Shown here piece by piece: positions 52,350-61,463 of a DNA stretch of 64,000 nucleotides. The DNA lies in the NCBI RefSeq assembly GCF_007641255.1, contig NZ_CP036259.1, positions 3,164,501-3,228,500 of the forward strand, read 5' to 3'. A program made the translations under genes and the position numbers. The notes beneath the pieces are model-generated. The model was given only the letters and a program-made list of their open reading frames with translations, had not been told where the DNA came from and ran no database searches. The number at the start of each line of letters is the position of its first letter. Position 1 is the stretch's first letter. This stretch comes from Sporomusa termitida (lineage in GTDB: Bacteria > Bacillota > Negativicutes > Sporomusales > Sporomusaceae).

Positions 52350-53351
52350 TCACAGGCCTGCCGCCTGTCTCAAATTAGGACTGCCGCCTTGTTCCTGCCC
52401 GGCAATCCGGCCGCTGTCTGCCGGCAATTCCCTGTTTCGACTCCACTCCGCCCAGGACCCTGCGTAATTTTGTACCTGTTTGTACCCGAGCAGCTCGCTT
52501 AGCACATAGGCGGTATGAGCGGCACGAACACCGGCCTGACAATAAATAATAACTCTTTTATCCGGCGTAACGCCCCTGGCTGCGAATAATTGCTTCAATT
52601 CGCCGGCAGTTTTAAGGGTTTGATCACCGTTTAGAGTATCGGCCCAGTACAGCCACACGGCCCCGGGGATCCGTCCCGGCCTGGCCGCCCCCGGGGCCTG
52701 AACGGCACCGGCGAACTCCGGCCATTCCCGGACATCGAGAATAACCGTGCCGGGATCAGGCTGCTCCACAGCCGCCAGTACCTCGGCCATTACCGCTAAT
52801 TTGCCGGTTTCCGGTCCAATGATCTGAAAATGGCCGGCCGCGGCCGCCGCGGCCCTGTCGGTTATTCCGTACCCTGCCGTTTCCCAAGCACGCAAACCTC
52901 CGTCCAGCAGCTTTACCTTATAATGGCCGGCCATGTCCAGCAGCCACCATAAATGAGCACTATATGCCGGCCCGTGTTTATCGTTGCCGGCATATAGAAC
53001 CAGGGTATCCTGATTTGTAATTCCCCGCTTGCCCAGCACCGCCGCCAGGTGGCCAAGCTCCGGAATCGTTCCCGGGGTACCGGCATAATCACTCACCCCC
53101 ATATTTATGGCCCCGGGAATATGCCCGGCTTGGTATTGCTCCGGCGGCCTGACATCAATCACTTTAACCTTTTTATTCGCCAGCAGCACCTGCAGCACTG
53201 CCGGGTTAATAAGCGCCGCCCTGGCGGCATAACCCGCAGGGCCGTTATTGCTGCCGGCGGCTGCACCGCCGGCAATTGCCTGCCACCATAGAAACAGGGT
53301 TATGGCCGCCGCCATAACCCCACCGGTAAGAGATGCTTTTTGTCTTTCCAT
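52350..53351 (-). CDS. Exported double-rhodanese sulfurtransferase
   Basis: A 333-residue protein with an N-terminal membrane segment (VMAAAITLFLWWQAIAGGAA), so it is exported or anchored outside. Two rhodanese domains follow: the first (VKVIDVRPPEQYQAGHIPGA) lacks a catalytic Cys (LVLYAGNDKHG), the second has the active loop YCQAGVRA. This is the thiosulfate/mercaptopyruvate sulfurtransferase build. Last gene of the arsS-arsM run, 23 bases after the aquaporin gene. Confidence 0.85.
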   Translation of the reverse strand: MERQKASLTGGVMAAAITLFLWWQAIAGGAAAGSNNGPAGYAARAALINPAVLQVLLANKKVKVIDVRPPEQYQAGHIPGAINMGVSDYAGTPGTIPELGHLAAVLGKRGITNQDTLVLYAGNDKHGPAYSAHLWWLLDMAGHYKVKLLDGGLRAWETAGYGITDRAAAAAAGHFQIIGPETGKLAVMAEVLAAVEQPDPGTVILDVREWPEFAGAVQAPGAARPGRIPGAVWLYWADTLNGDQTLKTAGELKQLFAARGVTPDKRVIIYCQAGVRAAHTAYVLSELLGYKQVQNYAGSWAEWSRNRELPADSGRIAGQEQGGSPNLRQAAGL

Positions 53352-53374
53352 CTTATCCGCTCCTTTGCCTGTGG

Positions 53375-54061
53375 TTAGTTACTGCACTGCTTACGCAATT
53401 GCGGAACTTCCAGAAACTTATAAATGACGGCCGCGGAAACCGCGCCTAACACCGGTGACACAATATACAGCCAGAGGTGTGCCAGGTTGCCGGATATAAC
53501 AGCCGGCGCAATGGAACGGGCCGGATTGAAAGAACCGCCGGAGACCGGTCCGGCCACCGCAGCGCCAATAAAAACAGTCAGGCCAATGGCCAGCCCGGCG
53601 AAGCTGCCCTCCGCCCGGGCATCGGTGGCAACACTGATAATGACAAACATCAGGAAAAAAGTAAAGATGAACTCAATGGCAAAAGACACGCCGATAAGGT
53701 GCTGACCCACCGGCAGCGAAGGAAACGTACCGCCCAGATCATACAAATTGCCAAACAGCAGCCGCAGCACGGTACTCGCGCTTAATGCGCCCAATAACTG
53801 GCTAATGATGTAAGGCGCAACCTGGCCGGGGCTGAATTTACCCACAGCGAAAAAGGAAAGTGTGACCGCCGGGTTAAAATGGGCACCTGAAATATGCCCG
53901 CAGGCATAAATCAGAACAACAATGACAAAGCCAAACGCCAGCGCGATGCCAATATGGCCCAGTGCATTCTGGGCGAGGTGATTGACAATGATCGCGCCTG
54001 TGCCGACAAACAACAGGAAGAACGTACCAATAAACTCAGCAATATATTTTTTCATTTCCAT
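53375..54061 (-). CDS. Aquaporin-family channel
   Basis: A 228-residue MIP-family channel with six membrane segments and both NPA boxes (HFNPAVT and FNPARS). Next to arsM it may conduct arsenite or a methylated arsenical, as AqpS-type channels in ars operons do; water or glycerol transport is equally possible from sequence alone. ATG 54061 follows AAAGGCGGGACAAAT; the longer frame to 54103 overlaps arsM. Confidence 0.85.
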   Translation of the reverse strand: MEMKKYIAEFIGTFFLLFVGTGAIIVNHLAQNALGHIGIALAFGFVIVVLIYACGHISGAHFNPAVTLSFFAVGKFSPGQVAPYIISQLLGALSASTVLRLLFGNLYDLGGTFPSLPVGQHLIGVSFAIEFIFTFFLMFVIISVATDARAEGSFAGLAIGLTVFIGAAVAGPVSGGSFNPARSIAPAVISGNLAHLWLYIVSPVLGAVSAAVIYKFLEVPQLRKQCSN

Positions 54062-54080
54062 ATTTGTCCCGCCTTTCCGG

Positions 54081-55049
54081 CTAGCAGCAGCCGCCGCCCC
54101 CATAATGATAAGTGGCCTTGGTGATGAACAGGTCCGGCCGCTTCAGCGCCCGCAGATTGCCGGCTGTTTTTTGGCAGACCGGCAGGGGCACATCGCGCTG
54201 AATGACATGGCCTTTCCCATCGTCATAGGCTTCGTCCGGCCCGGCATAGATTGCCGTCTCGCCCGCGAATACGCAGGCCCCGTCTGCCGGCACCGGATTT
54301 TTATAAACAACAAGCTCCAGCGATTCCAGTAGAATATCTTCGTTTATCCCGTAGCGCCCTTTGTCCAGAATCCGGTACGGCCGGCGGGACCGGACCTCAA
54401 TTGTGCCAAAGCCGGCATCAACAAATTTGTCCAGGTAAGCCTGATAAGCAAGAGCTCCCGACAGGCACATCGCCCGCAGCCGTTCATCCTCCCGCAAATG
54501 CGCCGGGATCGGCTGGGACGTAATCGGATCTGATATGTACAGCCGGCCGCCAGGCCTTAAAACCCGGTACATTTCACTGATAGCCCGCTTTAGTTCCTCT
54601 TCTTTAAAAATATTAAACAGGCAGTTCTGCGCGGCTACGTCGACGCTATCGTTTGCCAGTGGCAGGCTGAGGGCGTTGCCCCGGACCAGCTTCACAAAAT
54701 CCGGCCGAAACCACTTATTCGCCTGAGCTGCCAGTTGGAAATTCTCCTCGGCCCGGGCCAGCATCTCCGGCACACTGTCAACGGCGATAACCGACTGGGA
54801 CCTGCGGGTAAAATAAGCAAACTGCAGCGCTTCCAGCCCCCCGCCCACGCCGACATACAAAACCGTCTCGCCGGCGTTAAGATCGCCGTAATGCACCGTA
54901 GTGCCGCAGCCATAATTCATTTCCTCCATAACCTCCGGAATCACCAGCTCCGGCAAATATCTGGCCTGACTCGTCACGCAGCACAGACCGGGCTGCGGCG
55001 TAAGGGCCGCTTCCTTATATAACTCTTGGGCGGTTTGCAGGTAACTCAT
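54081..55049 (-). CDS. arsM: Arsenite methyltransferase ArsM, arsenosugar type
   Basis: A 322-residue SAM-dependent methyltransferase. VLYVGVGGGLEALQFAYF is the SAM loop. Conserved Cys lie in GLCCVTS, NYGCGTT and AQNCLFNIF, plus a terminal GGGGCC. The last 100 residues (SRRPYRILDKGRYG, CVFAGETAIYAG) match the ArsM form that partners with radical SAM ArsS in arsenosugar synthesis, rather than the short detoxifying form. ATG 55049 behind GGGAGTGGATAAT. Confidence 0.85.
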   Translation of the reverse strand: MSYLQTAQELYKEAALTPQPGLCCVTSQARYLPELVIPEVMEEMNYGCGTTVHYGDLNAGETVLYVGVGGGLEALQFAYFTRRSQSVIAVDSVPEMLARAEENFQLAAQANKWFRPDFVKLVRGNALSLPLANDSVDVAAQNCLFNIFKEEELKRAISEMYRVLRPGGRLYISDPITSQPIPAHLREDERLRAMCLSGALAYQAYLDKFVDAGFGTIEVRSRRPYRILDKGRYGINEDILLESLELVVYKNPVPADGACVFAGETAIYAGPDEAYDDGKGHVIQRDVPLPVCQKTAGNLRALKRPDLFITKATYHYGGGGCC

Positions 55050-55120
55050 ATTATCCACTCCCTCTAATATTTTAGTTTGCGCCGGCATAAACACGTGAAA
55101 GAATCATATTGCTCCCCTTC

Positions 55121-55837
55121 TCAGCCACAGTCCCGGCCGGCGATTGCCCGCTTTAACAAATCCACCTGCGCCAGGTCTTCCCTAATAAATCCGGCCATAA
55201 ACCCAGCCAGCTTCCGGAAAAAATCCTGACCGGTATTCGCGGCGATATCCCCACAGAACGCAGGCACCCACTGGCTAAGGTGCTCAGCCAGAAATTGCTG
55301 CTGCCGGTCAATGGCCGCCAGCACGGCGGCCGCTTGCTGCCGCGCCAGAGCTGCCGCCGCCTGCTGGTTAAGGTAGTATATAAATTCCAGTTCCAAACCA
55401 ATATGATCATCGGGTTCACGATTGAAATTCCGCACCAGCAGGCCGGCAGCCCGGTATTTTTTCCGGACTGCCAGGGTTGTCTCCTGCATCAGCGCCCGGG
55501 CCGGCGACCGGTACACGGACTCGTAAGGCGGGGCCGGCACATGGCGGGGGCCGATAAACAGACGGGTAAATTCGGGCTGGAGGATTGCACTCAGCCGCTC
55601 GGTCCGGTCCGGCTCCAGGGCTTGCAAAAAACAGATAAAATTCTGTTCCCAGACAGGTCCTGCCCCGGTATCAGCCGCTGGTTGCCCGGCAGTCAGTTCA
55701 ATCAGGGACGACAGCAAATCCCGGTTCGGCCCGGTCAAAAACAAACGCCGGAGGAAATCATAAATACACTCGCGCCGGCTAAACATAATGCGTAAACTGC
55801 TGCCGTCCAGAAAAAAGGCCTGCTTATCTTCAGTCAT
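55121..55837 (-). CDS. TorD/DmsD-like chaperone
   Basis: A 238-residue helical protein with the family's PPYESVY and EPDDHIGLELEFIYYL motifs. TorD-like chaperones bind the Tat signal of their molybdoenzyme until cofactor is loaded. The Tat-exported MopB gene lies two genes upstream, so the pairing is plausible. Overlaps the FeS gene as ATGA. Confidence 0.9.
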   Translation of the reverse strand: MTEDKQAFFLDGSSLRIMFSRRECIYDFLRRLFLTGPNRDLLSSLIELTAGQPAADTGAGPVWEQNFICFLQALEPDRTERLSAILQPEFTRLFIGPRHVPAPPYESVYRSPARALMQETTLAVRKKYRAAGLLVRNFNREPDDHIGLELEFIYYLNQQAAAALARQQAAAVLAAIDRQQQFLAEHLSQWVPAFCGDIAANTGQDFFRKLAGFMAGFIREDLAQVDLLKRAIAGRDCG

Positions 55838-56382
55838 GAGCCGGCCCTTTTTTCCGGGGCAAAGCGCATAGCCGGCCCGGTTGCGTTTCGCGAAAATCCC
55901 GGACAGTCCCCGGTGGCCCCCGCCTTGTCCATGCGGTTGAGCTCCCCGGCCTGCAGCACCTGCAGCGGACAGCCGCGGACACAGGCCGGCGCCTCGCCCT
56001 GCTGCCGGTTATCCAGGCACAGATCGCATTTGGATGCCTTTATTTCCCGCTGGCTAAAGGCAATTGCCTTATACGGACAGGCATAAACGCAGGCGCGGCA
56101 GCCAACACATTTTTCGTGATTCTGAATTACAATCCCGTCTGCCGGCCTTTTACTAAAAGCCTTCACCGGGCAGACCCGGACACAGGCCGGTTTTTCACAA
56201 TGCATGCAGGCCCGGGACAGATACCGGTCGACCTGCCGCCCGTTAGCCTTGGTTTCAAAGTGATCGACAATTCGCCATCTGATGCCGGGCGCCAGCTTAT
56301 TTTTCACTTTGCAGGCCGTTTCACAGGCCTGACAGCCAATACAATAGTTCTGATTGTAATAAAACCCCACTTGTTTGCTCAT
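55834..56382 (-). CDS. Four-cluster FeS subunit of molybdoenzyme C
   Basis: A 182-residue DmsB-like protein: CIGCQACETACKVK, CMHCEKPACVRVCP, CVGCRACVYACP and a final CDLC with CVRGCP. It carries electrons for the MopB protein encoded just upstream. No membrane-anchor gene follows, so the electron donor or acceptor is open. Confidence 0.9.
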   Translation of the reverse strand: MSKQVGFYYNQNYCIGCQACETACKVKNKLAPGIRWRIVDHFETKANGRQVDRYLSRACMHCEKPACVRVCPVKAFSKRPADGIVIQNHEKCVGCRACVYACPYKAIAFSQREIKASKCDLCLDNRQQGEAPACVRGCPLQVLQAGELNRMDKAGATGDCPGFSRNATGPAMRFAPEKRAGS

Positions 56383-56409
56383 CAGTATCTCCCCTTTATT
56401 AGTAAGCGG

Positions 56410-58614
56410 CTAGGCCCTGGCAACCTGGACAAGGTTGGTATGATAGGTTGAGACCCCGCCCATATCGCCAAGCCGGTCAGGCGCCAGGGCATTGATATTG
56501 TTTAACCCGGGGCTGAGTTTTTGCCACGGGGCTTTAGGCGACATAACCACCCCCGGCTGCACCGCTTCGGTCACTTTTACTTTCAGCCTGACTTTGCCCC
56601 GGTCGTTGACCGCATGGACCCAGTCCCCGGTATCGACCCCTCTGGCTTCCGCATCCCGGGGATTGATAAAAATAAGCGGGCCGTCATAAATCTCCTGAAT
56701 ATACGGCAGGTTATGAAATTGAGTGGTAATAAAATATTTTGTTGCCGGCGTCACCAGCTGCAAAGGATATTTGGCATACAAGGCCGGCGTCACCTCTGCG
56801 TCCTCGGCCGGCGGCACATGTTCCGCCACAGGGTCGAACCCGGCTTTAGCCAGGCTTTCCGAATAAAATTCAATCTTACCGGAGGGTGTATTAAATTTTT
56901 TATCGGCAAAAGGAGTGGCTAGATTTAATTTTTGCCAGTGCCTGGCCTGCAGCGTTTCATACGTAATCCCCGCAAACAGGGGACTGCCGGACTGCAGGGA
57001 GGCCTTAATCACCTCGGCGGCAGATTCGCTAAAACACCGGTCCGTAAAGCCCATCCAGCTGGCCAGCTCGGCAAAAACCTCCAGATTGGACTTACTTTCG
57101 CCCAGCGGCGGAATAGCCGGCTGATTCAGCCTGACATACCAGCCGAGATAATCGGAGTTGATATCCTCATACTCGAAGAAGGTTGCCGCCGGCAGCAGGA
57201 TATCGGCATAATCGGCCGTGTCGGTAACAAAAGGGTCCACGACGACAGTAAACAGATCCTCCCGGGCCAGCCCCTGCTTGATCAGATTGGTATTAGTGGA
57301 CATCGCCAGCGGATTGCTGTTATACACAAACAACGCCTTGACCGGCTTGTCCCGGGTCTCCGGGGTCTGCCCGTTAAGCGCCTTGCCGATCTCATTCATA
57401 TTGATCGAACGGACCTGCCGGTTGGCCAGCAGATCGGGCCGCTGGAGCGCTTTCCAGTCATAAGCCCAGTAATCGCCGTTGATATAGACATAGCCGCCGC
57501 CGTCAACGCCCACCATTCCCACCAGGGCCGGCAGCAGGGAGATAGCCCGCACCATCCGGCCGCCGTTGGAATTGCGCTGCAGGCCGTAGCCAACCCGGAT
57601 GATGGAGGGTTTGACGGTTGCATACAGCCTGGCAAATTCTACAACCGTACCGGCAGGTACGCCGGTGATTTCCTCTACCCGTTCCACCGGGTAGTCCTGC
57701 ACCTTGGCCGCCAGCTTGTCAAACCCGAAGGTGTAGTTGTCCACAAAATTTTTGTCGTACAGCCCTTCATTAATAATGACATTCATAATCCCCAGTGCCA
57801 GGGCGGCATCCGTCCCCGGCCGGGGCTGAAGATGCAGGTCGGCCTGGGAAGCCAGCGGCGTCCGCACCGGATTTATCTCTACCAGCTTCGCCCCCTTGTC
57901 CCGGGCCTGGTTAATAAATTTAATGATATGAACATTGGTTGCCCCATGATTAACACCCCAGGCAACAAAAAGTTTGGTCTTGGCATAAGTTTCCGGATCA
58001 ATCCCGCCTACCTGACCATAAGTATATTTTGTTGCCGGTTTACCGGCGTCGGAGCACACGGCCCGTTCCAGCTTGCTGGCCCCCAGCTTGTTCCAGAAAC
58101 GAAAGGGAACCCCGTAATTATTCACAATCCCCAGATTGCCGGAATAGCTGTAGGGAAGAATGGCCTCGGCCCCATCGGTGTCAATAATCAGCTTGAATTT
58201 GTCGGTAATGGTGCGGTAAGCTTCATCCCAGGAAATACGCTGCCAGCCGCCCTCCCCCTTTTTGCCGGTCCGTTTCAGCGGATACAGAATCCGGTCCGGG
58301 TGATACACCCAGGTTGGGTAACAATGCCCCTTGACACAGGGAGTACCGGCAGTAATCGGATGCGTGGGATCGCCGGTAACACTCACAATCCGCCCATCTA
58401 CTACTTTGGAGATCAGTGTGCACGTATCATGACAATTACGCGGACAGGCCTGATAGCTCAGGGTGCCGGCAGCGGCAGCCGGCAGCCGGCTGGCTGCTTC
58501 CGCCGTCAAAACATCCATCAGGCCAAGCAAGGAAACACTTGCCCCCATGGCGGCAGCTCCGGCTAAAAAAGTCCGGCGCGTCATCTTTAGTTCAAATCTG
58601 TTTTCATTATCCAT
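56410..58614 (-). CDS. Tat-exported molybdopterin oxidoreductase C
   Basis: A 734-residue DMSO-reductase-family enzyme. The N-terminus has a twin-arginine signal (MTRRTFLAGAAAMGASVSLL; Arg13, Arg14), so it works outside the membrane. Cluster Cys: 57, 61, 65 and 93 (CPRNCHDTC, then CVKGHC). The Cys in RAVCSDAGK is the likely molybdenum ligand. It is shorter than ArrA, and not close enough to call an arsenate reductase; the arsM/arsS context suggests an arsenical substrate, by inference. ATG 58614 stands eight bases after AAAGGAG; GTG 58620 is less likely. Confidence 0.85.
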   Translation of the reverse strand: MDNENRFELKMTRRTFLAGAAAMGASVSLLGLMDVLTAEAASRLPAAAAGTLSYQACPRNCHDTCTLISKVVDGRIVSVTGDPTHPITAGTPCVKGHCYPTWVYHPDRILYPLKRTGKKGEGGWQRISWDEAYRTITDKFKLIIDTDGAEAILPYSYSGNLGIVNNYGVPFRFWNKLGASKLERAVCSDAGKPATKYTYGQVGGIDPETYAKTKLFVAWGVNHGATNVHIIKFINQARDKGAKLVEINPVRTPLASQADLHLQPRPGTDAALALGIMNVIINEGLYDKNFVDNYTFGFDKLAAKVQDYPVERVEEITGVPAGTVVEFARLYATVKPSIIRVGYGLQRNSNGGRMVRAISLLPALVGMVGVDGGGYVYINGDYWAYDWKALQRPDLLANRQVRSINMNEIGKALNGQTPETRDKPVKALFVYNSNPLAMSTNTNLIKQGLAREDLFTVVVDPFVTDTADYADILLPAATFFEYEDINSDYLGWYVRLNQPAIPPLGESKSNLEVFAELASWMGFTDRCFSESAAEVIKASLQSGSPLFAGITYETLQARHWQKLNLATPFADKKFNTPSGKIEFYSESLAKAGFDPVAEHVPPAEDAEVTPALYAKYPLQLVTPATKYFITTQFHNLPYIQEIYDGPLIFINPRDAEARGVDTGDWVHAVNDRGKVRLKVKVTEAVQPGVVMSPKAPWQKLSPGLNNINALAPDRLGDMGGVSTYHTNLVQVARA

Positions 58615-58656
58615 AATCACTACTCCTTTGTCCCCTATCCACAGAAACTGTTACAC

Positions 58657-59652
58657 CTAGCCGGGACTAAACAGCACCGACGGCCCCTCTACCATTTCCC
58701 ACCCGGCCTGCTGGAAGGTTTCCCGCCGGCTGGCCACCGTCCCGCCAATCACCGTATTGGCTTGCGTATCCCGGGGATTGGAACCGGACTCCGCCCATGA
58801 CAGGTTTACGCCCGCCATCGCGGCAATGCCGTAATCGCCGCCGCAGTGACCGGGTACCGAATAGCCAAAAGCCAGTTTAACCGCGGCAATAATGTGGGCT
58901 TGCCGGGCCTGGGTCAGAGCGCCATACGGCTCCAGGGGCGAACCGGGAATATTGATGCGCCGCCCTGATCCGGCATGTACCGGCCTGATTTCTTTAATCA
59001 GCATCGTTTTCTCGACAATCTCCTCAACAGTGTGTTCGGGTCCCACCGGTTCCACACAGGTGCCGACCAGCAGCCCCGCTTGCCGGGCAGCCGCAATTGT
59101 CCGCAGTCTGGTCCCGGGGGCGATATTTGTCACCCGGCCCTCACCCATCCGCAGCACATGATATACGCCGGCAAATCCGGCCTGTTTCAGAGCTATGGCG
59201 CCGTCTTCAGCAAAATCGTCGACATTGCCCACCAGCGGTGTCTCCGGCTTTAAAGCCGTCCTTACCGCCCGGGCAACGGCCAGATAAGCCGGCAGCCCAT
59301 AGGTGGCCGTCGCCATGAGATAAATGGCATTGGCACCGTCAGCCTCAAATACTAAGGCTTTGTCAATTATCTCTTCCAGGCTGTACACCTTTTCGGCCTC
59401 GAAAATCTTATTGACCGGTGCAAACGAGCAAAAATGACAATTTTTCGGACAGGGTCCGGCGTTTATCCCCACCTGGGCATGTACTTCAGCCTTTCCGCCC
59501 GCAGCAGCGGCGCTGATCTTTCTGGCGGCATACTGGATCATGTAGGCTTCTTCCGACAAATAATCGACCGTGAGCAGGCGACTTAGTTCCAGGCCTGTAA
59601 GTTCGCCGCCGTCAATGGCCTTATTGATGATCTGGGCAATATTTCTATTCAC
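58657..59652 (-). CDS. BioB-like radical SAM enzyme of unknown function
   Basis: A 331-residue radical SAM protein. Cys68, Cys72 and Cys75 (CPKNCHFC) form the cluster motif. The BioB/HydE/ThiH-like layout is seen in LEPYGALTQARQAHIIAAVKL and GHCGGDYGIAAMAGVNLSWAE. It lacks the further Cys and Arg set of true biotin synthase, and no bio genes are near. Placed between an ABC transporter and a molybdoenzyme within the arsS-arsM run, it is a candidate for a new step in arsenical metabolism, or for processing the transported compound. Confidence 0.75.
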   Translation of the reverse strand: MNRNIAQIINKAIDGGELTGLELSRLLTVDYLSEEAYMIQYAARKISAAAAGGKAEVHAQVGINAGPCPKNCHFCSFAPVNKIFEAEKVYSLEEIIDKALVFEADGANAIYLMATATYGLPAYLAVARAVRTALKPETPLVGNVDDFAEDGAIALKQAGFAGVYHVLRMGEGRVTNIAPGTRLRTIAAARQAGLLVGTCVEPVGPEHTVEEIVEKTMLIKEIRPVHAGSGRRINIPGSPLEPYGALTQARQAHIIAAVKLAFGYSVPGHCGGDYGIAAMAGVNLSWAESGSNPRDTQANTVIGGTVASRRETFQQAGWEMVEGPSVLFSPG

Positions 59653-59676
59653 GCCACCATTCCCCCCTGCATTTCG

Positions 59677-60450
59677 TTATGTTGACTGCCCTACCCCCAG
59701 CAAAGCCAGCAACCGGCTCCGGCCGGCAAAAAACTCCGGTGCATTTCTGCGGCGGGGCCGGGGAAGCCTGACCCTCATGGTGTCTTTTATCCGCCCCGGC
59801 CGTTCGCTCATGATGATAACCCGGTCACTCAGATACAGCGCCTCATCAATATCATGGGTGACAAACAGCATCGTCGCCTGCCTTTTCGCCCAGATACGGA
59901 GAATTTCATCCTGCATTGTCATCCGGGTCAGGGCATCCAGCGCTCCCAGCGGCTCATCCAGCAGCAATACCTTGGGGTGATTGATCAGCGCCCTTGCCAG
60001 TGCGGCCCGCTGCGCCATCCCGCCAGACAGCTGATGAGGAAACGCCCCGGCGAAATCGGCCAGGCCAACAAGCTCCAGGAATTGGCCGACCTCACCTTTA
60101 TGTGCTGCCAGCAGGCCTCTCGCCCGCAAGCCGGAAGCCACATTGTGCCAGATATCCAGCCAGGGGAACAGCAGCGGGTCCTGGAATACAAAGCCCCGTG
60201 TGTGGTCCGGCCCGGTAATTGGCAGCAAATCGGCCTGCACGGTCCCGGACGTCGGCTGCTCAAGCCCGGCAATCAGCCGAAGAAGTGTTGATTTCCCGCA
60301 GCCGCTGGGGCCGATAATGCTGACAAACTCACCGGCAGCGACATCCAGATCGACAGGTTCCAGCGCCCGGATTGGCCTGCCCGAATAATCCCCGTAGGTT
60401 TTTTCCACCTGCCTGAGAGTAATTTTAGCGCCAGTTGCCGCCTCTACCAT
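59677..60450 (-). CDS. ABC transporter ATPase, SsuB/TauB type
   Basis: A 257-residue ATPase: Walker A GPSGCGKSTL, signature LSGGMAQRAALARAL, Walker B VLLLDEPLGALD and THDIDEALYLSDRV. It belongs to the nitrate/sulfonate/taurine group. Overlaps the permease gene by seven bases. Confidence 0.9.
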   Translation of the reverse strand: MVEAATGAKITLRQVEKTYGDYSGRPIRALEPVDLDVAAGEFVSIIGPSGCGKSTLLRLIAGLEQPTSGTVQADLLPITGPDHTRGFVFQDPLLFPWLDIWHNVASGLRARGLLAAHKGEVGQFLELVGLADFAGAFPHQLSGGMAQRAALARALINHPKVLLLDEPLGALDALTRMTMQDEILRIWAKRQATMLFVTHDIDEALYLSDRVIIMSERPGRIKDTMRVRLPRPRRRNAPEFFAGRSRLLALLGVGQST

Positions 60451-61463
60451 TTTACTAAGCCCCGCTGCCAGACCAGCAGCCGGTCCCGGAATTTAAACAA
60501 CAGCGAAATCAGTGAAGAAAAAAGCACAGCACTGATAATCAGGGCTGCATAGACTTTATAATACTCGCCCCAGCCCTGGGCCCATTCGATATACCAGCCA
60601 AGTCCTGCTTTCACGCCCAGCATCTCGGCTACAACCAGGGTAACAAAAGAGGTCCCCATGCCCATAAACAGGCCGATAAACACCATCGGCAGCGCCGCCG
60701 GCAATGCGATTTTGAACATGAGATACCGTTCATCAGCCCCCAGCGTCCGGGCGATTTCAAAATATGATTTATTAACACTTGCCACCCCGGACCAGGTCAT
60801 AACAGTCACCGGAAACCAGGTGGCCAGGGCAATCAAAAAAACGCTGCCGGCGAAACTGGTCGGAAAAACCGCCAGCGTAACAGGTATCCAGGCAGTGGCC
60901 GGAACCGGACCGATAATCCGGACCAGCGGATTGACCCAATAGCGGAATTGCCGGTACCAGCCCATTAGAAGGCCGGTGGGCAGTCCCAGCAAAACACCGC
61001 ACATATATCCCAAAAACAGCAGTCGCAGTGAATACAGCGTACTAACCGTCAATATCTTCCCATCATGGGTAAAAGCCTCCAGAATCTTCGCCGGCGAAGG
61101 AAAAAACGGCAGGGGCAGGCTATTGAATTTAAGAGTATGCAGATCATAGAGAGCCAGCAAACCAAAAGCGGCTGCCGCCAAAGGCGCGTGACCATGCAGC
61201 TGGCGGCGCCAGTCGGGGCGGAAAAAGCCGGCAATCGCCCAAATTGCATAGATTGCGGTAAGAGCTGCCAATAACCGGCAATAGTTCGCAGTTGTCAACA
61301 CCAGCTGCCTGTCAGGCAGCCCGGTGTGCAGGAGCAGTGAAATCCCCAGTACCAATGCCGGCAGCCACAGGATAAGCCACCCGGCCAGGCAGCCTGCCAC
61401 TGCGCTCCTGCCGGCAGCCGCCATGGGACTGAGGACCGGTTCCGCAACCCAGTGCCTGCTCAT
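60444..61463 (-). CDS. ABC transporter permease, SsuC type
   Basis: A 339-residue permease. The C-terminal 230 residues are the BPD_transp domain with the EAA-like loop (SYFEIARTLGADERYLMFKI). An extra 90-residue N-terminal part adds two or three membrane helices not present in standard SsuC. Overlaps the binding-protein gene by four bases. Confidence 0.9.
   Translation of the reverse strand: MSRHWVAEPVLSPMAAAGRSAVAGCLAGWLILWLPALVLGISLLLHTGLPDRQLVLTTANYCRLLAALTAIYAIWAIAGFFRPDWRRQLHGHAPLAAAAFGLLALYDLHTLKFNSLPLPFFPSPAKILEAFTHDGKILTVSTLYSLRLLFLGYMCGVLLGLPTGLLMGWYRQFRYWVNPLVRIIGPVPATAWIPVTLAVFPTSFAGSVFLIALATWFPVTVMTWSGVASVNKSYFEIARTLGADERYLMFKIALPAALPMVFIGLFMGMGTSFVTLVVAEMLGVKAGLGWYIEWAQGWGEYYKVYAALIISAVLFSSLISLLFKFRDRLLVWQRGLVKW

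Noticed and set aside
56932-58566. A 544-residue open frame on the plus strand
   Set aside because: It is antisense to the Tat-exported MopB gene, has no recognisable motif, and results from the GC-rich codon use of the real gene. The same applies to 44215-45171.
56410-58614. Calling molybdoenzyme C an arsenate reductase (ArrA) or arsenite oxidase
   Set aside because: Only the arsM/arsS context suggests it. Size and motifs do not single out ArrA or ArxA, so the substrate is left open.
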